A stretch of 7,215 nt of DNA. It comes from an uncultured Collinsella sp. (GTDB taxonomy: Bacteria > Actinomycetota > Coriobacteriia > Coriobacteriales > Coriobacteriaceae). The notes beneath the pieces were generated by a model, which was not told where the DNA came from, did not search any database, and saw nothing but the letters and a program-made list of their open reading frames with translations. Below, one piece after another: positions 1-7,005 of the stretch (the first letter of the stretch is position 1; every line of letters starts with the position of its first letter). Position numbers and translations under genes: made by a program. Location: contig CAAEMX010000039.1 in NCBI GenBank assembly GCA_900757185.1, forward strand, positions 1 through 7,215, written 5' to 3'.

Positions 1-123
1 GGGCGCCAACGGCCGCATATGAACTTTATCGCGAGTTCCGCACGAACAGGAGGCCACTTAATGTGGCCTCCGTCGTGAGCAGGACTGTAGAGCAGGAAAG
101 TTCATATGCGGCCGTTGGCGCCC
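1..123. repeat. Perfect 27-bp inverted repeat with a 69-bp spacer
   Basis: Positions 1-27 (begins GGGCGCCAACGG, ends GAACTTT) are the exact reverse complement of 97-123. I checked all 27 pairs and found no mismatch. The left arm begins at the first base of the window, so the true repeat may be longer. The spacer (28-96) carries a further hairpin, listed separately, so the whole 123 nt can fold as one long interrupted hairpin or cruciform. It lies 29 bp beyond the stop codon of the tsaB-rimI-tsaD gene, in the 3' region of the operon. No poly-U run follows the stem inside the window on either strand; one could lie just beyond the left edge. Alternatives are an operon-end terminator or RNA-stabilising fold, a MITE-like element with 27-bp terminal repeats, or an invertible segment. 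Function is not established. Confidence 0.9.
41..77. repeat. Nested hairpin inside the inverted repeat
   Basis: GGAGGCCAC (49-57) pairs perfectly with GTGGCCTCC (63-71) around a 5-nt loop TTAAT. The stem continues, after a small internal loop, with CACGA (41-45) and TCGTG (73-77). It resembles the stem of an intrinsic terminator, but neither strand has a U-rich tract after it, so a simple Rho-independent terminator is not supported. It may still mark the end of transcription of the minus-strand operon or block exonucleases. Confidence 0.75.
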
Positions 124-138
124 GGGCAGCGCCGGGGA

Positions 139-152
139 TCGCACCTTTGCGA
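139..152 (-). other. Small hairpin directly after the operon's last stop codon
   Basis: TCGCA (139-143) and TGCGA (148-152) form a 5-bp stem with a 4-nt loop. It abuts the TAG stop of the last gene (153-155) on the minus strand. GC-rich sequence follows it rather than a U tract, so it is at most a weak pausing or 3'-end element. Confidence 0.35.
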
Positions 153-2537
153 CTACAGCGTCATGTTCGGATCGGCATCGACGTCGAACGGCGAGATTTC
201 TCCTCGGTCGAATTTACGGCGAGCAACCTCTGCGATCATGGCGGCGTTGTCGGTGCACGCCGAAAGCGGTGGCACCGTTACGCGGATCCCCTGACGCCCA
301 AGCTTCTTGATCATCATCTCGCGCAGATGCGGGTTGGCCGAGACGCCGCCACCGATGCAGTATTCCTTGCATCCGGTAGCGTGCAGTGCGCTTTTGGCCT
401 TCTTGTACTGCACGTCAAAGACCGCCGCCTCAAACGAGGCCGCTAGGTCGGGCAGGTGAATCGTGCGCCCGGCCTTGGTCTCCTGCTCAATGTAGAGCGT
501 CACCGCCGTCTTGAGGCCCGAAAGCGAGAAGCGGTAGTCTCCCCTGCTGTTAAGCGCACGGGGGAAATCGATCGCCTTGGGGTTGCCCGTCTCGGCAAGC
601 TTGGAGATGATGGGGCCACCGGGATAGCCCAGGCCCAGCGCCTTTGCCACCTTGTCGAAGGCTTCGCCCACAGCGTCGTCCAGCGTCTCGCCAAGCACCT
701 CGTAGTCGCCCCATGCCTTCACGTGCACGAGCATGGTGTGCCCGCCCGAGACAAGCGTAAAGATAAACGGCGGCTTGAGATCGGGCTGCGCTAGCAGGTT
801 GGCGAACAGATGACCCTCCAGATGGTTGACGCACACGAGCGGTTTACCGGCGGCATAGGCAAAGCCCTTGGCGAAGGCGACGCCCACCACCAGAGCACCC
901 ACCAGGCCCGGACCCTGTGTCACGCCAACAGCGGCGAGTTCGCTCGGCGCGATGGCTCCGCCCTCAAGACCAAGCGATGCCGCGGCATCCTCGAGTGCCG
1001 CGTCCACGACGCTCACGATAACCTCAACGTGCTTGCGCGAAGCGATCTCGGGCACTACGCCGCCAAAACGGGCATGAAAATCGATCTGCGTCGAAACCTG
1101 ATTGGCCAGCATATTACCGTCCGCGTCGATAATCGCCACAGCCGTCTCATCGCACGAACTCTCGATGGCAAGCACCAGGCGACGGCGCTCAATTTCGGCG
1201 CGCTCCTCAACGGTGCGCTCGGGTGCAAGTAGCGGCCATACACGCTGCTCAGCTGCCGTCGGCTCGGGCGAAGCATTGTCGACCGGAAGCACCAGGGGCA
1301 GCGGAGCCGTCATGACGATGGCATCCTTGCCGGCACCATAGTAGCCGCGGCGCCGTCCTGCCTCGGTAAAGCCCAGAGCGTTATAAAGCGCGATCGCTCC
1401 CTCGTTGCCGTCCTCGACCTCAAGCGAAGCCGTGGTGCAGCCGAGCATCTGGGCATCATAGCTCACGTGCGACAGCAGCTTGCGGGCAATGCCCTCACGG
1501 CGATGTGCCGGGTCGACGGCGACATCCAGAATCTGCACATCACCGTCCACGACCATACCGCCGGCAAGGCCCAGCAGCTTGCCGTCGTCGTGTGCCACCC
1601 ACCAACTACGCGGCGCAGCGACGTCCTCGCCCAGTTCGGACAGGAACATGCCCGGCGTCCATGCCTCGTGTCCGGCACCTTCAAAGCAGGCAGCCTCCAG
1701 CGCGCTCGCGCCCTCGGCATCCGCCGCGCCCATGGGACGGAACTGCAGATGACGACCGGCGAGCTCATCGGCAACACCCGTAATTTCGCTCTGCGCACTC
1801 TCGGCAAGACCAAGACGCTTGCGCTCGTTTTCCTCGGCATCCGAAAGGCGCGTGTAAATCGGCAGGACGCGGGCCGGATCGCCGTCACCCGCAGCGTGCG
1901 CGAGCAGCAAGCCCTCGCCCGAAGGCCACCACAGGTCGCGCTCCACGCAGCGGGCGGTCTCGTCCTCACCCAGCAGCTTGCCATAGCGCACAAGACCGTC
2001 ACCGGTCAGCTGAACCTGGTCCCAGTCCGCTGCTTGGCGCCACTCATCGAGCGCCACGGCGGCCTTGACCACGTGTTCGCGCTCAAATTGACGCTCGGGA
2101 CCCTCATCGACCAGCATATACAGCGCCGGATATACCTCACCGCGCATAGCATCGGCCAAGATACCAAGCTTGCCACGCACGCCAGCCTTCCACGCCGTCC
2201 AAGCGCAAGCGTCAAGCGTCGACACGCCCAGCAGCGGAACATTGGCACCACATGCGAGGCCCTTGGCAGTGGAGATGCCGATGCGCACGCCCGTAAACGA
2301 CCCCGGGCCGCGGCCGACCACGTAGCAACCAACATCGCTGCGATTCAGACCGGCTTGAGCCAGCACGCCATCAACGGTATTCACGAGCTCAACGTTGGCG
2401 TGACGGCGACACATGTGGTCGCCACTCGCGAGCTTCGTCTCGCCCGTCTGCCCATCAATCCAGCTTGCCGCGCAGGCAAGCATGTCGGTCGAGGTATCGA
2501 GCGCCACCACCAGCGCGTTGTCGTTATGCAAGCTCAT
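153..2537 (-). CDS. tsaD: TsaB-RimI-TsaD trifunctional fusion (tRNA t6A37 synthesis and ribosomal protein acetylation)
   Basis: The product is 794 aa with three complete domains. TsaB (about 9-230) has LDTST near the start, GRGPGSFTGVRIG at 75-87 and the family's closing PIYTR at 226-230. A GNAT domain of RimI type (about 263-414) has the acetyl-CoA loop RREGIA at 346-351 and YNALGF at 385-390. After a linker, TsaD (about 452-794) has ESSCDET at 459-465, the metal-binding HLEGH (His572, His576), SGGH at 597-600, IGGGVSAN at 728-735 and a late Asp in CTDN (Asp763). TsaD transfers threonylcarbamoyl from TC-AMP to A37 of ANN-decoding tRNAs; TsaB is its partner; RimI acetylates the N-terminus of ribosomal protein S18. 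All are cytosolic. I chose ATG at 2537 because AAGG sits 9 nt upstream; a TTG six codons earlier (2555) lacks a ribosome binding site. The gene overlaps tsaE by 14 nt, suggesting translational coupling. No key motif is missing, so all three activities are likely. Confidence 0.95.
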   Translation of the reverse strand: MSLHNDNALVVALDTSTDMLACAASWIDGQTGETKLASGDHMCRRHANVELVNTVDGVLAQAGLNRSDVGCYVVGRGPGSFTGVRIGISTAKGLACGANVPLLGVSTLDACAWTAWKAGVRGKLGILADAMRGEVYPALYMLVDEGPERQFEREHVVKAAVALDEWRQAADWDQVQLTGDGLVRYGKLLGEDETARCVERDLWWPSGEGLLLAHAAGDGDPARVLPIYTRLSDAEENERKRLGLAESAQSEITGVADELAGRHLQFRPMGAADAEGASALEAACFEGAGHEAWTPGMFLSELGEDVAAPRSWWVAHDDGKLLGLAGGMVVDGDVQILDVAVDPAHRREGIARKLLSHVSYDAQMLGCTTASLEVEDGNEGAIALYNALGFTEAGRRRGYYGAGKDAIVMTAPLPLVLPVDNASPEPTAAEQRVWPLLAPERTVEERAEIERRRLVLAIESSCDETAVAIIDADGNMLANQVSTQIDFHARFGGVVPEIASRKHVEVIVSVVDAALEDAAASLGLEGGAIAPSELAAVGVTQGPGLVGALVVGVAFAKGFAYAAGKPLVCVNHLEGHLFANLLAQPDLKPPFIFTLVSGGHTMLVHVKAWGDYEVLGETLDDAVGEAFDKVAKALGLGYPGGPIISKLAETGNPKAIDFPRALNSRGDYRFSLSGLKTAVTLYIEQETKAGRTIHLPDLAASFEAAVFDVQYKKAKSALHATGCKEYCIGGGVSANPHLREMMIKKLGRQGIRVTVPPLSACTDNAAMIAEVARRKFDRGEISPFDVDADPNMTL

Positions 2538-3030
2538 CTTGTACAGCCTTATCAATCAAATGGGAAAGCTCCATTGCGCGGTCACCGTGCGCCTCGAGCG
2601 TTATCGTTCGCACATCGCTGTCGCCCTCATCACGCTTGAGCGTCACCGAAAGATACTCATCCGTCAGCTCGTCCTGGAATTGTTCGCCCCATTCCAGCAG
2701 GCAAGCACCCTCATAGCCCAGCACATCGAAAATGCCCGTATCCTCGAGCTCGTAGGCATGCTCCAGGCGGTATAGATCAAAGTGAAACAGCGGAATACGA
2801 CCTTGATCGTGAACGGCCATGAGCGCAAACGTAGGGCTCGTAACCATATGCCCATCGCCCAGCCCGCGCGAGACGCCCTTGGTAAAGTGAGTTTTGCCCA
2901 CTCCCAGGCCACCGGTCAGGATGAGCACATCGCCGTCCTCAAGGCACGGTGCAATTAGCTCGCCAAAGTACTCCGTATCGGCAGCACTAGCCGTTTTGTA
3001 AGTGCCTACCCCCAGGCGCTCCAGGGACAT
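2524..3030 (-). CDS. tsaE: TsaE, ATPase of the tRNA t6A37 threonylcarbamoyl transfer complex
   Basis: The product is 168 aa, near the usual length of this P-loop family. Walker A is GGLGVGKT at 40-47 (Lys46, Thr47), followed by TSPTF at 64-68, HFDLYRL at 83-89 and LLEWGEQF at 111-118, all hallmark TsaE blocks. TsaE binds at the TsaB-TsaD interface and its ATP hydrolysis is needed to reset the complex between rounds of t6A synthesis. Here its partner proteins are encoded directly downstream as one fused chain, and the two genes overlap by 14 nt, which favours equal production. The ATG at 3030 is preceded by AGGAG with a 5-nt spacer, so the start is secure. It follows the uracil-DNA glycosylase gene by 12 nt. 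Confidence 0.96.
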   Translation of the reverse strand: MSLERLGVGTYKTASAADTEYFGELIAPCLEDGDVLILTGGLGVGKTHFTKGVSRGLGDGHMVTSPTFALMAVHDQGRIPLFHFDLYRLEHAYELEDTGIFDVLGYEGACLLEWGEQFQDELTDEYLSVTLKRDEGDSDVRTITLEAHGDRAMELSHLIDKAVQDELA

Positions 3031-3042
3031 ATACGCTCCTTA

Positions 3043-3663
3043 TTATTCCGAGGCGTCCTCTGGCGCGGGATGTCGCTCCAGATAGTCGCCCAGCATCTTA
3101 AAGTCTTCCTCCAGCAGCTCCTGCCATGCCGGATTGCGTAGCGCTGCTGCCGGATGGAAAGTGGGCATTACTACAAAATGCCCCATCTGGTGGAACCTGC
3201 CGCGCAGCTTAGTAATGCCAATCTCGGTCTTAAGCACAAAGTGCGTCGCGGGGTTGCCGAGCGTCACGATAATATCGGGCCAGATGCTTCGAATCTGCTC
3301 GCGCAAAAACGGTGAGCAAGCCAGCACTTCCTCGGGGCGCGGATTGCGGTTTCCCGGCGGGCGGCACTTAAGCACGTTGGCAATGTAGACGTCTTCGCGT
3401 TTGAGCCCCGCCAGCGACAAAATGCCGTTGAGGTCCTCGCCTGCCGCCCCCACAAAGGGCTCGCCCTGCAAATCCTCATTGCGGCCCGGCGCCTCGCCAA
3501 TAAACATCACGCGAGCGCGGGGGTTTCCCACGCCAAACACGATATTGTGACGCGACTGGTAGAGCTGGCAGAGGTGACAATCGCCCAGAACGGCCTCGAT
3601 CTCCTCGAGTGCGACCTCACGCGGCGCCTGATGGCTATGGCCGGGGATGTGCATGACGCCCAT
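3043..3663 (-). CDS. Family 4 uracil-DNA glycosylase (4Fe-4S)
   Basis: The product is 206 aa. It has the family 4 motif GEAPGRNED at 56-64 (active-site loop), then GEPFVGAAGEDLN, and the second motif HPAAALR at 170-176. Four cysteines, Cys29 and Cys32 (DCHLC) and Cys100 and Cys116, fit the ligands of the 4Fe-4S cluster known in this family. Such enzymes remove uracil, mainly from cytosine deamination, from single- and double-stranded DNA and start base excision repair. The databases often describe this family as 'UdgA-like' or, from older work, as phage SPO1 DNA polymerase-related. The ATG at 3663 is preceded by AGGAG with a 5-nt spacer that overlaps the alr stop; a second Met at codon 4 has no such site. 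It sits 8 nt after alr and 12 nt before tsaE, so it is co-transcribed with genes unrelated to DNA repair. Confidence 0.93.
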   Translation of the reverse strand: MGVMHIPGHSHQAPREVALEEIEAVLGDCHLCQLYQSRHNIVFGVGNPRARVMFIGEAPGRNEDLQGEPFVGAAGEDLNGILSLAGLKREDVYIANVLKCRPPGNRNPRPEEVLACSPFLREQIRSIWPDIIVTLGNPATHFVLKTEIGITKLRGRFHQMGHFVVMPTFHPAAALRNPAWQELLEEDFKMLGDYLERHPAPEDASE

Positions 3664-3671
3664 AGCGGCTC

Positions 3672-4817
3672 CTACACGTAGACCTTGTCGAGACGCATGC
3701 CAAAGCCGCAGGCGACCTCGTAGTTAATCGTTCCGCGCAGTCGGGCCATCTCGTCCATAGTGATCTCGGCGTCGCCATCGCGGCCGACAATGATCATCTC
3801 GTCACCATACTCGGCCTCGGGAATCTCGTGTGCCGGGTTGGACTGAATGGCGACCATAAACTGGTCCATGCAGATATTGCCAACCTGATGCACGCGCTCG
3901 CCGCGATACAGCACATCCATACGATTGGAAAGCGTACGCGATAGGCCATCGGCATAACCGATCGGCAGCGTGCAGATCTGAACGCGCGTACGCGGTACGC
4001 GGTAGGTAAAACCGTAGCCCACGCCCTCGCCCATCGCAGGGTGTGCCACGCGCGTCACGCGCGCATGGACGCTCATAACGGGATCAAGCTGCATCACGCG
4101 GCCACTCAGCTCGCACGGCTGCATGCCATACAAGCCGACGCCGGCGCGAATCATATCAAAATGCATCGAGGGGTCGAGCATCGAGGACGGCGTGTTGGCG
4201 CAGTGCACGATACCGCACTCAAAGCCCGCATCCTTAATGGCCTGAACGGCCTCGGTAAAGCGCTGACACTGCAGTTTGTAGTCCCAGCCCGAAGGTTCAT
4301 CGGCCGTGGCGAAGTGAGTAAATACGCCGTCGCACTGAATACCGCGATGGAAATTAATACCGCGGACAAAGTCGAGCACCTGCGTGTAATGTACGCCAAT
4401 GCGGTTCATGCCCGTCTCGATGGCGAGATGATACTTGCCCACCTTGCCCGCCGCGACGGCACATTCGCCATACGCAAGAGCAAAGTCAGACGTATAGACC
4501 GAGGGCATGATATCAAACTCGAGCAACGTCGGAATAGCCTCGATAGGCGGCTCGCTTAGGATGAGGACGGGTTTCGTAATCCCGCCCTGTCGGAGCTCAA
4601 CGCCCTCGTTAACCGTCGCCACGGCAAACATGTCGGCACCGGCCGAATACATGATCTTGGCGCACTCAACAGCTCCATGACCATAAGCATCGGCCTTGAC
4701 CACGCAGCACAGGCGCTGACGCGGATTCAGCAAGTTCTTATAGGCCCTCGTGTTGCGACGGAGCGCCCCGCGGTCGATCTCGACCCAGGACCAGCGCGTC
4801 AAATCGGCTTTATTCAT
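3672..4817 (-). CDS. alr: Alanine racemase (PLP-dependent)
   Basis: The product is 381 aa, the normal length for a fold-type III alanine racemase. It interconverts L- and D-alanine, supplying D-Ala for peptidoglycan. The PLP lysine is Lys41 in VVKADAYGHG (39-48). The second catalytic base is Tyr268 in GVGYGF (265-270). Other family blocks are TGMNRIG at 136-142 (Arg139), GVGLYG at 226-231, IGYADG at 286-291 and CMDQF at 316-320. The N-terminal barrel and C-terminal beta domain are both complete. The start is 2 nt after the nnr stop; I see no strong ribosome binding site at the usual distance (only GGA about 11 nt upstream), so it is probably translated by coupling to nnr. The nnr-alr-tsaE order is widespread in actinobacteria. 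Confidence 0.96.
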   Translation of the reverse strand: MNKADLTRWSWVEIDRGALRRNTRAYKNLLNPRQRLCCVVKADAYGHGAVECAKIMYSAGADMFAVATVNEGVELRQGGITKPVLILSEPPIEAIPTLLEFDIMPSVYTSDFALAYGECAVAAGKVGKYHLAIETGMNRIGVHYTQVLDFVRGINFHRGIQCDGVFTHFATADEPSGWDYKLQCQRFTEAVQAIKDAGFECGIVHCANTPSSMLDPSMHFDMIRAGVGLYGMQPCELSGRVMQLDPVMSVHARVTRVAHPAMGEGVGYGFTYRVPRTRVQICTLPIGYADGLSRTLSNRMDVLYRGERVHQVGNICMDQFMVAIQSNPAHEIPEAEYGDEMIIVGRDGDAEITMDEMARLRGTINYEVACGFGMRLDKVYV

Positions 4818-4819
4818 GA

Positions 4820-6436
4820 TTAGTCATCCGACCCTTCGTCCATGATTCCCAGATCTTCGAGCGCATCCTTTGCCGCCAGCTCCATGGCAGGACCGATCAA
4901 GTCGATAAGATCGGTCGCGATGACGCTCTTCTCACCATACTCCGTCGCCGCGGCAAAACCGGCGTAGCTGTGAAGTGCGACGGCGTACGAATACAGCAAC
5001 TCCCAACGATCCATCTCGTCGCGCATGGTGGCAAGCGTGCCGGCCAAAATACCCGCGAGAACATCACCCGAACCGGCAGTTGCCAGAGAAGCCGGACCCG
5101 AGAGCGGCAGCAGCACACGCTCAACGCCACAGATAGCCGTCGTCGGCCCCTTGGCAATGACCACCAGATTGTCGGAGCCTGCAGCCCAGACAACCTTCTG
5201 CGCGGCCGCAATCGCGGTACCAAGGTCGTTCACCTCGTCACCGGCAACCAGACGCGAAAGCTCACGATAGTGCGGCGTCATAACCAACGGCTGCTCGCGA
5301 CGATACATCTCGGGATTACTATCAATACCGTCAATGGCAATCTTAGCAAGGCAGTTGAGTGCATCGGCGTCCAAAATAAGCGGCACATCAAGCTCGAGCA
5401 AGCCCGAAACCACCTGCATAGCGCCGGCAGATGTCGTCATACCGGGACCGCACAGTACACAGCTGTACTTCTTTGCAATCTCGCACACAGTCATGCGCGC
5501 AGCGGCGCCAAAGGAGCCGCGGGAATCAGACGGAATAGCAAAGACGGGAATCGAAGGAAGTGCCATGCGAATAAGATTGGCGCAGGCGTCAGGAGCCGCG
5601 ACTGCCACGTAACCAGCACCCGCGCGAGCTGCAGACTTGGCCGCCATAATGGCAGCACCAGGATATTGCGCAGATCCGGCGACAATAAGCACAGAGCCAC
5701 GGGAATACTTATCGATATTCGTAGGTAGTGGAGCAAAGTAATCAACTAAGTCACCGGGCTCGACAATCTCGGCGGCGTGGTCGACATCATCGATGACCTC
5801 GTCAAGACGGTCGTAAAGATTGCCGCAGGTCAAATCGCCAGCATACTCAGGACCATCAGCGCTATACAGACCAATCTTGGGCGCAATCATCGTCACCGTG
5901 CGCTCGGCACGAATGCAGTCGTCATCAACAACGCCCGTCTCGGCATTCAGGCCCGAGGGGACATCAATGGATACGACACAATCGGCGCATTCATTGACCG
6001 TAGGAATCCAAATGGAGAACGGCGCACGCAGATTCCCGTGGAAACCGGTACCAAAAATGGCATCGACAACAACATCGGCCTTATCGATCAAAACCTCGAG
6101 TTCGTCACGCGAGGGACCGACGCAAACGTGCACATCGCGGCCGGCAGTTCGACGAGCAACATGACGTGCCAGAGCAGCAGGAATCTCATCCGGCTCAACC
6201 GGAGAAACGATATCCACGTCCACACCCTTGTGGCTCAGGATATCGGCGGCAACCCAACCGTCGCCGCCATTATTACCAAAACCGACCAGAACGAGAACCC
6301 GATCGGGATTGAGCTTCAAGACCTCGTTGGCGGCAAACTCACCCGCTAGCTCCATAAGCTCGGCCTTCGAAGTCCCTTCGCGTTCGATGATATCCTCGAG
6401 ACGAACGACTTCTTCGGTACTCAAAACCGGTTTCAT
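4820..6436 (-). CDS. nnr: Bifunctional NAD(P)H-hydrate epimerase / ADP-dependent dehydratase
   Basis: The product is 538 aa, the expected size for the two-domain metabolite repair enzyme (YjeF_N plus YjeF_C). The N-terminal epimerase (about 1-215) has GFGNNGGDG at 52-60, DAIFGTG at 125-131 and SIDVPSGLNAETG at 156-168. It equilibrates the R and S forms of damaged NAD(P)H hydrate. The C-terminal dehydratase (about 235-530) has a ribokinase-like fold with VAGSAQYPGAA at 252-262, LDADALN at 355-361, TPHYREL at 387-393, AKGPTT at 428-433 and the catalytic AGSGDVLAGI at 454-463 (Asp458). It regenerates NAD(P)H using ADP. The ATG at 6436 directly abuts the acpS stop; AGGAG lies 5 nt upstream inside acpS, so the start is well supported. 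The acidic tail (EGSDD) is short and unremarkable. The bases are visibly more AT-rich here than in tsaB-rimI-tsaD. Confidence 0.95.
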   Translation of the reverse strand: MKPVLSTEEVVRLEDIIEREGTSKAELMELAGEFAANEVLKLNPDRVLVLVGFGNNGGDGWVAADILSHKGVDVDIVSPVEPDEIPAALARHVARRTAGRDVHVCVGPSRDELEVLIDKADVVVDAIFGTGFHGNLRAPFSIWIPTVNECADCVVSIDVPSGLNAETGVVDDDCIRAERTVTMIAPKIGLYSADGPEYAGDLTCGNLYDRLDEVIDDVDHAAEIVEPGDLVDYFAPLPTNIDKYSRGSVLIVAGSAQYPGAAIMAAKSAARAGAGYVAVAAPDACANLIRMALPSIPVFAIPSDSRGSFGAAARMTVCEIAKKYSCVLCGPGMTTSAGAMQVVSGLLELDVPLILDADALNCLAKIAIDGIDSNPEMYRREQPLVMTPHYRELSRLVAGDEVNDLGTAIAAAQKVVWAAGSDNLVVIAKGPTTAICGVERVLLPLSGPASLATAGSGDVLAGILAGTLATMRDEMDRWELLYSYAVALHSYAGFAAATEYGEKSVIATDLIDLIGPAMELAAKDALEDLGIMDEGSDD

Positions 6437-6976
6437 CTATGCTCCTAGCGTATCTTGCGAAGCATCGCCCAGGTGCTCCGTCAATGCTGAATTCTGCAGC
6501 TGCTCGAGCTCATCTAATACAGAGCGAGCCTCTTTAAATGTCTGCGCAACGCGTTTCTTGTTGCTCACCTTTTCTTCCTTAGGCTTAGGTCGAGCATCCT
6601 CGGTGATTGCAATGGCATTAGCGACAGCCAAGTCACCCGTAAGGGTAATAGAAAGAGCGACCTCGACAACACCCAAATCCTGGGCGATTTCGAGAGCACG
6701 ACCAGAAAGCAGAGCCTTCGGTTTGCCGAGTTTATCACGCTTTACCGAAACATCCTTGCGACCCACGCCTTGACTAAAACCCGTGCCGAGAGCTTTAAGT
6801 ACCGCCTCGCGCGAAGCAAAGCGGCTGGCATAGTGAGCAGCGGGACGCGACGATGCATCACAATACGCACGCTCTTCTTCGGTAAACACACGCCGAGCAA
6901 ACGACGGCGTCTTTTCAAGAATTGATTTCATGCGGGAAATCTCGACGATATCAACGCCGATACCAGCTTCAGCCAT
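6437..6976 (-). CDS. acpS: Holo-[acyl-carrier-protein] synthase with a C-terminal extension
   Basis: The product is 179 aa from the chosen start. AcpS moves 4'-phosphopantetheine from CoA to a serine of apo-ACP, making ACP active for fatty acid synthesis; it is a cytosolic trimer. Family features are GIGVDIVEI at 5-13 (Mg-binding Asp9), FARRVFTEEERAYC at 26-39 and FASREAVLKALGTG at 53-66 (Glu57, Lys61). The conserved strand SITLTGDLAVA at 109-119 has Leu112 where the family usually has His (SxTH). Typical AcpS is about 120-130 aa; residues from about 125 on are extra: a Lys/Pro/Glu-rich stretch (KPKEEKVSNKKR) then a probable helix (FKEARSVLDELEQLQ). I chose ATG at 6976 because GGAGGTG ends 3 nt upstream; the ATG at 6988 is part of that site. 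It is the first gene of the operon. Confidence 0.9.
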   Translation of the reverse strand: MAEAGIGVDIVEISRMKSILEKTPSFARRVFTEEERAYCDASSRPAAHYASRFASREAVLKALGTGFSQGVGRKDVSVKRDKLGKPKALLSGRALEIAQDLGVVEVALSITLTGDLAVANAIAITEDARPKPKEEKVSNKKRVAQTFKEARSVLDELEQLQNSALTEHLGDASQDTLGA

Positions 6977-6979
6977 GTT

Positions 6980-6986
6980 CACCTCC
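6980..6986 (-). promoter_or_regulatory. Strong ribosome binding site of acpS
   Basis: On the minus strand GGAGGTG (6986 to 6980) stands 3 nt before the ATG at 6976; counted from GGAGG the gap is 5 nt. It decides between two in-frame ATG codons: the upstream one (6988) runs into this site and has no good site of its own. Confidence 0.8.
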
Positions 6987-7005
6987 ATATCGCACAGACT
7001 AAGTT

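Noticed and set aside
1..123. CRISPR repeat unit or insertion sequence end with transposase
   Set aside because: There is only one pair of inverted arms, no direct repeat array, and no transposase fragment in the 69-bp spacer or nearby.
63..446. A 127-codon plus-strand frame starting inside the left inverted repeat
   Set aside because: It lies mostly opposite the 3' end of the TsaD coding region and shows no family features or ribosome binding site.
2538..2555. TTG start for the TsaB-RimI-TsaD fusion, giving 800 aa
   Set aside because: No Shine-Dalgarno sequence precedes the TTG, while the ATG at 2537 has AAGG at good spacing and places the first TsaB strand at the usual distance from the start.
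1467..2639. A 390-codon plus-strand open frame opposite tsaB-rimI-tsaD
   Set aside because: It is antisense to a gene with strong motifs, has no ribosome binding site or recognisable domain, and long antisense frames are expected in GC-rich DNA. The same applies to the plus-strand frames at 4041-4559, 4970-5728, 5777-6349 and 6228-6773.
153..6976. A defence or mobile system hidden in the cluster
   Set aside because: Each of the six genes matches a well-known housekeeping family with its catalytic motifs, and the order follows the actinobacterial pattern; there is no integrase, toxin, nuclease-helicase pair or other accessory signature.
6977..6988. ATG at 6988 as the acpS start
   Set aside because: This ATG runs straight into the GGAGGTG ribosome binding site of the next in-frame ATG, and the extra four residues are not part of the family core.
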